From a virus: a stretch of DNA of 35,406 nucleotides. Location of the stretch: positions 1 to 35,406 of IMG/VR virus record IMGVR_UViG_3300030118_002898; one strand, 5' to 3'. The notes beneath the pieces are model-generated. The model saw nothing but the letters and a program-made list of their open reading frames with translations, ran no database searches and was not told the origin of the DNA. The position numbers and the translations under genes were made by a program. Below, in pieces: positions 16,280 through 24,078 of the stretch; within the stretch, counting starts at the first letter, position 1, and the number at the start of each line of letters is the position of its first letter.

Positions 16280-19200
16280 TTAACAATCTGCTACATATTT
16301 AATATTAACCCAATACTTACCAGTAGTAACACCATCTCTATCATACTGAGCAATTCTCCTTACTGCATTTGTACTAGCAGCACCTTGTTGTGCATAATAT
16401 GCACCATCAACTGGCTGCGCAGAAACTGCTCCAGCATTACCCCCTGATATAGTTAAATATGCTGGCACACTTGGATCAAATTGTACCCCAGTTGAATTAT
16501 ATAATGGTACACAATTACTAGCTGTTATAGCTGCTGCACCTGCTTTAGAGCAACTAGTAGGATCAGTAGGATTATTACCATAAGTTGAAACTGTAGCTCC
16601 ATTAAGTGTTCCCGTCATAAGTTGAATACTATCAGTTCCTGTAGGACAATTTACATCTGTAGATATTCCCATACCAGAACTATCAACACCTGTTGCACGT
16701 TTAATAGCATTACCTAAAAATTCTATTTGATCACCTGCAGAGTGAGCATTAGAATCACTTTCTAAATAACTTTTATCAATAAAAGGTAAAACTCTAAATC
16801 CATAGTTATATAAACCAATTATAGTATTTGATGCACCAACAGTAGTTCCATTATAAGGAACCATTTGAGAAGCCTTTGGTCCCATATAATCATTTAAATT
16901 AATTGGATTTTTAACACTTCCTGCAGGAAATCCTTTTAATCCTGTTTCTGAAAGAACTGTTCCTGTTAAAGCACCGGCTGTTTGTAATACTGTTGCAGCA
17001 CTTCCATCTTGTGATCCAGATACTAAAGGAACAAGAATTTGGTTTAAAGTAAACTTTTTATATGTGCAACCTTGATCACTTCCCCATGTAGTTCTAGCTG
17101 TTCCATTTACATATAATATATCTAGTAATTCATCATAATTTTTTTGATACTTAGCAGTAGGTTGTACTCCCCATCCTTGAGATAAGTTTGCACCTCCATA
17201 ATTACCTTTAGAATTTACATCACCAATAAAACAAATTAAATATACACTACTAGGAATACCAGCAGATGATCCTGCTGCCCAGTAAGAAGGTAAACTTTTA
17301 ACTGAAGTATAACCACTTGCAACTGTTATACTACCAGACGCACCAGCTTTCATATCAACCATTGCTTTAGTGTAATCTAAATAATCTCCAGAATTACTAC
17401 CACCTACAGGTACATAATTTATAACACCTGACCAATCAGGACAATTATCTTGAATATCTGTTTTTACTCTATCTATTTCTGTTTTAATTACTGCAGCTTC
17501 ATCTTCTGATACTACATTTGCATCTATAAATACTGTAATATCAGTATTACCTTGATTTATTGTAGCCGCATCATTTATAGGAATAGTTATAGTATTAACA
17601 GTTCTATTACCTGGATTACCTACCGTACAGTCTGTTTCTGCATATACTTCTACAGAATCAATTCCCCCAATAGGTCTTGTTGCAGAAGGAGTATAATTTA
17701 ATTGAACAGTACCACCTAAACTACTATCATAAGCTGTATCTGTCGGTAAAACAAAAGATGTTGCACCTCCTAAAGTAGAAGTTGCATTCCATTTTATTGC
17801 AGCTGTTTGTTGTGAATATCCAACTATATCAATTGGTATTCTTAAAGTTTTATTTGCAACAACATACCAAGAGTGTCTATCAGGAGAATATGCTTCTGAT
17901 TTTGCTATACTTGAAGTATCCCCATATTTAGTTCTTACATAAGAAGGTTTACAATCACAACAAAATACTACTTGATCTATACTTTTATTTGCTGTATTAG
18001 CTAGTGCATAAACATAATAATTTGTACGGCCATCTTTCTTAATTGCATCTAAATATTGCCAACCATTTTCATTAGAATTCATTAATGTAGTCATACCGCT
18101 TGCAGGGTATGCAACATTTCCACAGTTAATACTTGTTGTAGGATTATCACTTATAGATGTAGAATTAAGAACAAATGTATCATCTACACCTGTTTCTGAA
18201 CTGTCTGTTCCTTTATATACACATGGTAATCCTGTTTCAGGATTAAAACCAACTATCCATGCAGTTACTGTTGTACCACTTTTATATGTGGCTAAAGTTA
18301 TTTTTGTAGATCCTACATCAGCTATTGCTGTTTTATAATCTGTTGATGTATATGAATATGATGTACACACCGGAGCTGAAGTTGTAAATGTAGTTTTACT
18401 ACAAGTTGAAATATTTCCAGATAAAGATGTTGTTTTAACATATATATCATATGTTGTTCCTGCAACTAAATTAGAAGCTTTTCCAGTTGTAGAAGTTTGT
18501 GAAGGAGAACTAATAGTTTGTTTAGATATTGTACTTCCAGCTTGATCTTCAACAATAACTTCATAAGTAGATTTAGATGTAGTACTTAAACCAGTTACAG
18601 AATATGTAATAGCTGTTTCACCTGTAGTTAATAATGTAACTGTAGGACAAGCAGATGTATTTTCTAAAGTAAAGTCCATTATACGTTCACATAAATTAGA
18701 TCCATCTGTAAATGCAAATTCTATTTTAATTTTAAAATTACTAGTTATATCTAAACCTGATGTAGCTAAATTACCAATTGTAAAACCAGTAGCACTAGTA
18801 GATAAATTAGTAATATTAGCAAATTTAACTACAGTATTAAGAGAAGAATCTTCTACAATAATTTTAGTACCTTTTACTTTATTAGAATCCGTGTAACCTT
18901 CAGGTATTGTCATGGATGTAAATAAAAATTTAATTCCATTTATATTTCCTGTACCATCTTTTGTTAAACTTAACTTGGGATCATAAACAAAACCTGAACA
19001 ACCAGTTGGTGTTACACTTGTCTGCAATGTAGCAACTGCTTTTCTCATATCACAAATTGTCTTCCAAGCATTACTAAAAGCTTCTGATAAATTTTTAGGT
19101 GTAGAATTCCAACCTGGTAATGTTGACATTACACCATTACCACTTAAACGAGCTTCAGCAGATAAGTTAATACACTGTTGTCTAGAAGCTTTTAATACTT

Positions 19201-20296
19201 CTGAGCTAGAACCTATTGCATTTCTTAAACTACCATAATCCATTTCTAAAGCTGATAATAACTCATGCATTTCTACACGTTGTCCAACTTTATTTGTTAC
19301 ATATCTTGCTAAAATCTTAGGTGGTGTATATACTGATGCTCCTTTTCTTTCTACTGCAACTATTCTATTTTTAAGTTGTGTTATAATTGGTAAGTTTCTA
19401 ACAACTCTATCTGAATTTGGAGTAAGTAAAACATCTGGGGGTGTACTAGTAGTTCCACTAGAACAACGTGAGTCATCTAATAAACAACAAAGTTTTTGCG
19501 TCACTAAATCTGCCCAACCACTATAAGTATATTCTGTTGTAGTACCATCTGCTTCAATAAAAGATTCAGTATATGCACCTGTTATTTCATTTCCTAATGC
19601 ATCTTGTGCTTGAAGAAGCATTGTACCATTATCACCTATTGTTATGTTATTAAGATTATCTGTTAATGTACCTACTTCAGCTATAAAACATTTAGGTAAT
19701 GTTACTTTTATATTACCAGGAAGTCCTGGGGGTCCTTGTTCTCCTGGTCCTCCATCTTGTCCTGGTAAACCAGGTATAGTTTCAATAGTATTAGTTACAA
19801 TTGTTTCACCAGTTTGATATGTAATAGTAAATGTTCCGTTACCGTTATCAACTATATTTGTTATAATACTACCAGGTGCTCCAGCTTCTCCAGCTTCTCC
19901 AGGTTCTCCTGCAGGCCCTTGAGGTCCTTGTGGCCCTTGTTCTAGTTCAAGATCATCAATATCTTCAATTAAAACATTTAATGTATTTTGTAAATTAGTT
20001 ATATTACCAATATTATTACAAGTTGTTTGTATAATATTATTAATAATTTCTGTTAGATCTTGTCCAGGTTCTTGATACTGAACATAACAATTTTGATTTA
20101 TACCACTTATATCAAAAGAAGCATCTATACCTGTATCAATTAATGTACAAATTAATTCAGCCATTTTTGCAACAACAATACTAATAGTATCACCATTGCA
20201 AACATTAATACAATTTAAATCTGGACCTTGCCATACAACACAATTAGATGATATAGGTTTACATCCTTGCGTATTTCCAGTACTAAGTGGTAACAT
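16280..20296 (-). CDS. Large tail/head fibre with collagen triplets, FN3-like region and vWA-like fold
   Basis: 1338 residues, ATG start. Layout: cysteine-rich N-terminal anchor (CKPISSNCVVWQGPDLNC...CNGDTISIVVAKMAELIC, residues 12-50); helical stalk; collagen triplets at 121-142 and 176-194; a helical region at 290-430; FN3/Ig-like sandwiches at about 430-640 (AGTTYDIYVKT); more beta-rich domains; and residues about 917-1095 that alternate strands and helices like a von Willebrand A domain (DITVFIDANVVSED, SVYLICFIGD). Collagen triplets and FN3 domains are common in phage fibres and give trimeric, extended structures. The SSNCVVWQGPD type of N-terminus is one I associate with virion-anchored fibres of Bacteroidota phages. 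It likely binds the host surface; whether attached to tail or capsid is unknown. A leader hairpin and promoter-like motif lie upstream. Confidence 0.85.
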   Translation of the reverse strand: MLPLSTGNTQGCKPISSNCVVWQGPDLNCINVCNGDTISIVVAKMAELICTLIDTGIDASFDISGINQNCYVQYQEPGQDLTEIINNIIQTTCNNIGNITNLQNTLNVLIEDIDDLELEQGPQGPQGPAGEPGEAGEAGAPGSIITNIVDNGNGTFTITYQTGETIVTNTIETIPGLPGQDGGPGEQGPPGLPGNIKVTLPKCFIAEVGTLTDNLNNITIGDNGTMLLQAQDALGNEITGAYTESFIEADGTTTEYTYSGWADLVTQKLCCLLDDSRCSSGTTSTPPDVLLTPNSDRVVRNLPIITQLKNRIVAVERKGASVYTPPKILARYVTNKVGQRVEMHELLSALEMDYGSLRNAIGSSSEVLKASRQQCINLSAEARLSGNGVMSTLPGWNSTPKNLSEAFSNAWKTICDMRKAVATLQTSVTPTGCSGFVYDPKLSLTKDGTGNINGIKFLFTSMTIPEGYTDSNKVKGTKIIVEDSSLNTVVKFANITNLSTSATGFTIGNLATSGLDITSNFKIKIEFAFTDGSNLCERIMDFTLENTSACPTVTLLTTGETAITYSVTGLSTTSKSTYEVIVEDQAGSTISKQTISSPSQTSTTGKASNLVAGTTYDIYVKTTSLSGNISTCSKTTFTTSAPVCTSYSYTSTDYKTAIADVGSTKITLATYKSGTTVTAWIVGFNPETGLPCVYKGTDSSETGVDDTFVLNSTSISDNPTTSINCGNVAYPASGMTTLMNSNENGWQYLDAIKKDGRTNYYVYALANTANKSIDQVVFCCDCKPSYVRTKYGDTSSIAKSEAYSPDRHSWYVVANKTLRIPIDIVGYSQQTAAIKWNATSTLGGATSFVLPTDTAYDSSLGGTVQLNYTPSATRPIGGIDSVEVYAETDCTVGNPGNRTVNTITIPINDAATINQGNTDITVFIDANVVSEDEAAVIKTEIDRVKTDIQDNCPDWSGVINYVPVGGSNSGDYLDYTKAMVDMKAGASGSITVASGYTSVKSLPSYWAAGSSAGIPSSVYLICFIGDVNSKGNYGGANLSQGWGVQPTAKYQKNYDELLDILYVNGTARTTWGSDQGCTYKKFTLNQILVPLVSGSQDGSAATVLQTAGALTGTVLSETGLKGFPAGSVKNPINLNDYMGPKASQMVPYNGTTVGASNTIIGLYNYGFRVLPFIDKSYLESDSNAHSAGDQIEFLGNAIKRATGVDSSGMGISTDVNCPTGTDSIQLMTGTLNGATVSTYGNNPTDPTSCSKAGAAAITASNCVPLYNSTGVQFDPSVPAYLTISGGNAGAVSAQPVDGAYYAQQGAASTNAVRRIAQYDRDGVTTGKYWVNIKYVADC
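19715..19936 (-). repeat. Two collagen-like Gly-X-Y blocks in the large fibre
   Basis: The first block encodes seven triplets, GPQ-GPQ-GPA-GEP-GEA-GEA-GAP, and the second GLP-GQD-G-GPG-EQG-PPG-LPG type sequence with a one-residue register break. A 33-residue beta segment separates them. Such blocks form trimeric helices in phage fibres. Confidence 0.9.
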
Positions 20297-20312
20297 AAAT
20301 TTATTTTTTTAA

Positions 20313-20326
20313 AATCTCTTGAGATT
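20313..20326 (-). other. Short inverted repeat in the leader of the large fibre gene
   Basis: Arms AATCTC and GAGATT are separated by TT, between the promoter-like motif and the ATG at 20296. It could form a small 5' hairpin or be a protein-binding site; too short to decide. Confidence 0.4.
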
Positions 20327-20328
20327 AC

Positions 20329-20350
20329 TATATATAATAATATACAAAAG
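20329..20350 (-). promoter_or_regulatory. Candidate late promoter of the large fibre
   Basis: The minus strand reads CTTTTGTATATTATTATATA, 33 bases before the ATG. It shares TTTTGTATATTAT with sites before two other virion genes. Transcription start not demonstrated. Confidence 0.5.
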
Positions 20351-20368
20351 ATTTAGTTAGTAACCAAG

Positions 20369-22048
20369 TTATTCAGATTCTGAAATATCTATACAATCAG
20401 CTTTATTAATTGTAAGATCTACTATTTCATCATCTGTAACTGTAATTTTAATTTCTTTTTGAGTGCAAGCACCTGTTGTTTCAAAACAATAACATACATT
20501 TACTGTATGTTTTTTATTAACAGAAGCATTAGGTATAATTGTTTTTAATATACCATATTGATCTGTTTTACCAATACCACCTCCGTCTAATATTATTTCA
20601 TAACCTTCTATGTAATCACCATTCTGATCACAAACCTTAAATACTATATACTCATCATCTGTTTTACAAGTATATTTTATAACTGTTTCAGTAATAGTTT
20701 CTCCTCCCTCTGTAGTGGTTATAACCTCTTCTTCTGTAGTTTCAATACCTATAAAAGTACATTCATTATCTAAGACACCTGGCTCAACAATATTGCCTGT
20801 TAAACTTATATTATCTGCAATTGTTGTAGTTCCAACACCAAAATTAAAAGAGCAACTTGGTTTTTGTAATTGAGAATTTATAGTAGATTCTTGAAAAAAG
20901 TATGGTAATTCAAACCATATGGTTTGATCACCTTGAAAATTTCCACTTATACTTTCATTTGCGTAATAATATACACTAGGATCAGGAAAAGCTACATTAA
21001 GACCTTGCCCACCAACAAAAGGATCTACATAATAAACATCAAGACCATCTTTAACAACTACTCTTAACTGAACACTAGAATTATTTGTTCCATAAAATAA
21101 TCCACCATTTAAATTAAAATATTGAGATGATGTTCCTAAATTAACTTCAAAACTTTTTGTATTTCCAAAAAATGTAGGAGCTATAAAAGCATCATTATTA
21201 CTCTTATACATTGTTTCCCCATTAACTATTATTTCTTGGCCACCACCTGATATTACAGATAAACCTGGATCTTTGTATCTATAAGCAACTGTAATACTTT
21301 CCTCTCCTATCGCTGTAAATCCAGGTATTAAAGTAAATTGTGATACAGGAACAAAATAAGTTGGTGCAAATATATCAGGTGGATAATTTATAGTATCTGT
21401 AACTAATGGATCTAATAAAGCATTAACAGGTAGATTAGCATCACTAAGATAATATGCAAATATTGTTTGCGCACTTATTGGAGCATAAAATGTAACTTCT
21501 GCATTTCCAGAGTTATTAGGTATATATTCTAAATCTGCTTGATCTAACTTAACTGAAGCATTTGCTGAAACTTGGTTTGGTAATAATCCAGAATTTTCAG
21601 TTCCAGTGTTACCTGCATTACCTATATTAGATAATTGATCTTGTGTAGGTTTAAATATTTGAGGGTATACACAATTATTTTGACATTCATCTACAACATA
21701 AATAGGTTCACCTGGAACTGTTATAGTTGTTGTATATGTTACAATAGGAGTTGTAGTAGTGGTTGTTATAGCAGTGGAATCAAATAAATCTGGATTATTT
21801 TCTGGTATAGGAAAAAAGTCTTTATATTCATAATCTATTTTAGAATATGTTTCCATTTCATTATCATACCAATCACATATTTCTTTTTTAATTTTAAACT
21901 TCTCCATCTGATCTAATGAACAGCAAGAAGCTAAACCAAATCTAATTGCTCTAAATTCTTTATATATATAATCAGCAAACTTTTTCTCAATATTTATTCT
22001 TTGAGTTAAGTCTTTTGAATGCTTATTATATTCTTTTGTATAACCCAT
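20369..22048 (-). CDS. Beta-rich virion protein with helical N-terminus and C-terminal CarbopepD_reg-like domain
   Basis: 559 residues from ATG at 22048 (MGYTKEYN), two bases after the stop of the preceding gene; an in-frame TTG at 22057 is a less likely start. Residues 1-75 are helical with a CC pair (FGLASCCSLDQMEKFKIKKE). A Thr-rich linker (ITTTTTTPIVTYTTTITVPG) joins it to about 350 residues of beta-rich sequence without enzyme motifs. The last 80 residues (VFKVCDQNGDYIEGYEIILD...GKTDQYGIL) look like a carboxypeptidase-regulatory-like beta sandwich, often found in adhesins. Its position between a small virion protein and the large fibre suggests a fibre, vertex or decoration role. I do not recognise the family; virion location is inferred from context. 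Confidence 0.7.
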   Translation of the reverse strand: MGYTKEYNKHSKDLTQRINIEKKFADYIYKEFRAIRFGLASCCSLDQMEKFKIKKEICDWYDNEMETYSKIDYEYKDFFPIPENNPDLFDSTAITTTTTTPIVTYTTTITVPGEPIYVVDECQNNCVYPQIFKPTQDQLSNIGNAGNTGTENSGLLPNQVSANASVKLDQADLEYIPNNSGNAEVTFYAPISAQTIFAYYLSDANLPVNALLDPLVTDTINYPPDIFAPTYFVPVSQFTLIPGFTAIGEESITVAYRYKDPGLSVISGGGQEIIVNGETMYKSNNDAFIAPTFFGNTKSFEVNLGTSSQYFNLNGGLFYGTNNSSVQLRVVVKDGLDVYYVDPFVGGQGLNVAFPDPSVYYYANESISGNFQGDQTIWFELPYFFQESTINSQLQKPSCSFNFGVGTTTIADNISLTGNIVEPGVLDNECTFIGIETTEEEVITTTEGGETITETVIKYTCKTDDEYIVFKVCDQNGDYIEGYEIILDGGGIGKTDQYGILKTIIPNASVNKKHTVNVCYCFETTGACTQKEIKITVTDDEIVDLTINKADCIDISESE

Positions 22049-22050
22049 AA

Positions 22051-22602
22051 TTAACAATCAGAAATATCACAAGTTATTTTCTTTAATCTATCATATGCAA
22101 AATTATAAAGATGTAAACCTTCTTCTATATTATTAGCATACTCTACTTTAGCTTTTGCAGCATCTATCATTGTTCTAAAGAATCTCATATCACTTAACAA
22201 TTTCTTTTTAGAAAAAGTAGGTTCACAAGGTGTAATATCTAACTCACATAATTTTTCATAATACATTTTAAGTATTTCTGTAACTCTTAAATAATGGTAT
22301 TGAACAACAACTTTATCATGTGGTTGAACTCTATAAGCTATTGTGTAAACTCCATCTGGAAAAGGTGAAGTGCTTTGATCACAGTTATATGTTTGTAAAC
22401 CTAAAGCACATGGAGTAAGATTTAAATTAAATCCTGGTTGAACCTCAATCATATAAGGCGCATTAAAACCAGGAGGTGTAATTAATAATTCAGGACATTC
22501 TATAGGCAAATTTTCTGCATATTGGCTTGCATCTTTTACACTAAAAATATCACAATTGGTAACGGAGGGTATCTCCAGACTTAATATATGCTTTGCTGCC
22601 AT
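22051..22602 (-). CDS. Conserved small virion-module protein (unknown)
   Basis: 183 residues, ATG start. The N-terminal half is beta-rich (HILSLEIPSVTNCDIFSV, DGVYTIAYRVQP, VVVQYHYLRV). The C-terminal half is a charged helical hairpin (FSKKKLLSDMRFFRTMIDAAKAK continuing to EEGLHLYNFAYDRLKK), ending in CDISDC. Seven or more cysteines occur, fitting the cysteine-rich character of neighbouring proteins. The gene is the first of a unit that follows a terminator and a promoter-like motif, and is closely followed by the beta-rich virion protein. A ring, clamp or fibre-attachment protein would fit the shape. I do not recognise a family and propose no function. Confidence 0.65.
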   Translation of the reverse strand: MAAKHILSLEIPSVTNCDIFSVKDASQYAENLPIECPELLITPPGFNAPYMIEVQPGFNLNLTPCALGLQTYNCDQSTSPFPDGVYTIAYRVQPHDKVVVQYHYLRVTEILKMYYEKLCELDITPCEPTFSKKKLLSDMRFFRTMIDAAKAKVEYANNIEEGLHLYNFAYDRLKKITCDISDC

Positions 22603-22628
22603 AGGATTAATTTAATATAGTACTCATA

Positions 22629-22646
22629 AATAATATACAAAAAATG
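22629..22646 (-). promoter_or_regulatory. Candidate late promoter of the 183-residue protein
   Basis: The minus strand reads CATTTTTTGTATATTATT, 27 bases before the ATG and immediately downstream of a terminator. It shares TTTTTTGTATATTAT exactly with the site before the 418-residue virion gene. Confidence 0.55.
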
Positions 22647-22654
22647 AATATTAT

Positions 22655-22691
22655 ATAAAAATAAAAAGGGCAGGAATAATCCCGCCCTTTT
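22655..22691 (-). terminator. Rho-independent terminator after the 418-residue virion gene
   Basis: Arms AAAAGGGC (22664-22671) and GCCCTTTT (22684-22691), with an inner GGA/TCC pairing, precede a T-rich tract on the minus strand (TTTTTATTTTTATA). The A/T flanks on both sides would also allow plus-strand function, but no plus-strand genes are present. Confidence 0.92.
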
Positions 22692-22715
22692 ATAAAATCT
22701 AATCAGTAATAATGA

Positions 22716-23972
22716 TTATGGTTGAGAATCAACTGAGTTAAGATCTGTTACTGCAATACCAGCCCATGTACCTAATGCGGTCCATAAACCAGATATGTCA
22801 GAATCTGCTCCAACCCCATTCCTAGTAACAACTTTTAACATATATTGATCATTATCAAATGTTCCAGAAGGATTATTAAATCTTGGTACATGATGTTGTA
22901 TGTAATAAGCATTATAATCATTTTGAGTTCTATCAATAAGAGTAAATAGATCAGAACCTTGTTCTATCTCTCTCATTCTAGAAGCATTTTTACTTCCTAC
23001 TGGAAAATGAAATTGTCTATAAGATTCAGATAAAATCATCTCACGTAAAACATTTTCACCAGATCCAATTAATTGTGCACCATTTGCAGTATGTGCAAAA
23101 GTTCCACAAGTAACACAAACATCACCATTTTCATCTAATACATCAGCATTAGTAATAATGATTGGCTCCATTTCATGATAATCTCTAGGATCAAATGAAC
23201 AGTTGCCAAATGAAGTGCTAGTAAATGCAGCAAGTAAAGTTAACTGCCCTTGGTTAGATGAAGTAATTGTAGATAATGGAGAACCACTATTATAACCAGT
23301 TACAAATAAACCATCAGTACCATCTGCAGTTACTGCATTAAAATTACTACCACCATCAGTAGATGTTTTTAAACCTACTGTAAGAAATTGTGACCAAAAA
23401 GGATCAGCATTAATTTCATCTGCAATATTAGCTAATACCCAAGTTGGATCTTGATAAGATTCACCTGTAGTACAACACAGATTGTTAGAAGAAAATACTT
23501 TATACATATTTCTATCCATAAACCTAAGTGCTGGAGATCCTTTAAGATCAACTCTCACCATACCTAATGTTCCACATGGAAAACAATTATGTTGAGCAGT
23601 TAATGTAATTGCATCATTTGTACCACCTTGTGCAGCCATTTTTCCTACAAAACTTGTATATCTTGGATTTAAAACTTTACTTTTAATAGTTTCTTGATAT
23701 CCACCCATTGCAGGATTGTTTCCTACAGTATCTGAACCATAAGGGCTTGCCTGTGCAATGTAAAACAAATTTGGTACACCAGCATTATGTGCAGCTAATG
23801 AAGCTGTTGCTAAACTTAAATTTGTATTAGGATCAAATAATCCTAATTTTCCTGTACTCCCTGTAGGAGCAATACCTGTATCAGATAAATCTGTTGTAGA
23901 TTGACCTGCTGCTGTGACCAGATCACTGGGCATAGCAAACACTTTTTTAAAAGCGTTATTAAATAAACTCAT
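22716..23972 (-). CDS. Separately transcribed virion protein, probably capsid auxiliary or tail structural
   Basis: 418 residues, ATG start. It is a single-gene unit with its own promoter-like motif and leader hairpin upstream and a strong terminator downstream, which suggests high-copy expression. The composition is that of a structural protein: rich in small residues, Asn, Thr and aromatic residues, without enzyme motifs. Cysteines come in close sets (NCFPCG, NLCCTTG, DVCVTCG). Segments NPRYTSFVGKMAAQ, FPVGSKNASRMREIEQGSDLF and YNAYYIQHHVPRFN may be family hallmarks, but I cannot name the family. In crAss-like phages capsid auxiliary and fibre proteins lie in this part of the genome, so a decoration role is plausible. 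Confidence is high for gene, low for exact role. Confidence 0.75.
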   Translation of the reverse strand: MSLFNNAFKKVFAMPSDLVTAAGQSTTDLSDTGIAPTGSTGKLGLFDPNTNLSLATASLAAHNAGVPNLFYIAQASPYGSDTVGNNPAMGGYQETIKSKVLNPRYTSFVGKMAAQGGTNDAITLTAQHNCFPCGTLGMVRVDLKGSPALRFMDRNMYKVFSSNNLCCTTGESYQDPTWVLANIADEINADPFWSQFLTVGLKTSTDGGSNFNAVTADGTDGLFVTGYNSGSPLSTITSSNQGQLTLLAAFTSTSFGNCSFDPRDYHEMEPIIITNADVLDENGDVCVTCGTFAHTANGAQLIGSGENVLREMILSESYRQFHFPVGSKNASRMREIEQGSDLFTLIDRTQNDYNAYYIQHHVPRFNNPSGTFDNDQYMLKVVTRNGVGADSDISGLWTALGTWAGIAVTDLNSVDSQP

Positions 23973-23999
23973 AATTATATATTTTATAAAATAAACTTG

Positions 24000-24016
24000 G
24001 GGCTCTTAAAGAACCC
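24000..24016 (-). other. Leader hairpin of the 418-residue virion gene
   Basis: The RNA would read GGGUUCUUUAAGAGCCC: seven pairs including one G-U, with a three-base loop. It sits between the promoter-like motif (24034-24058) and the ATG (23972). A T-tract does not follow, so I read it as a 5' leader stem rather than a terminator. Confidence 0.5.
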
Positions 24017-24033
24017 ATAAACAAACAAGAAGG

Positions 24034-24058
24034 TTTTATATATATAATATACAAAAAA
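24034..24058 (-). promoter_or_regulatory. Candidate late promoter of the 418-residue virion gene
   Basis: The minus strand contains TTTTTTGTATATTATATATA, 62 bases ahead of the ATG, in the gap following the connector gene. It is the fullest copy of the shared motif. Confidence 0.55.
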
Positions 24059-24078
24059 TAAATAATACTTTTTGTATA

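Noticed and set aside
19715-19936. Collagen-like repeats as evidence of a bacterial or eukaryotic gene
   Set aside because: Gly-X-Y blocks are common in phage fibres, and the surrounding genes are clearly viral.
16280-20296. Diversity-generating retroelement target in the fibre
   Set aside because: No reverse transcriptase, template repeat or obvious variable repeat was seen in the window.
22049-22057. TTG start at 22057 for the beta-rich virion protein
   Set aside because: The in-frame ATG at 22048 is preceded by AATT like other starts and lies two bases after the upstream stop.
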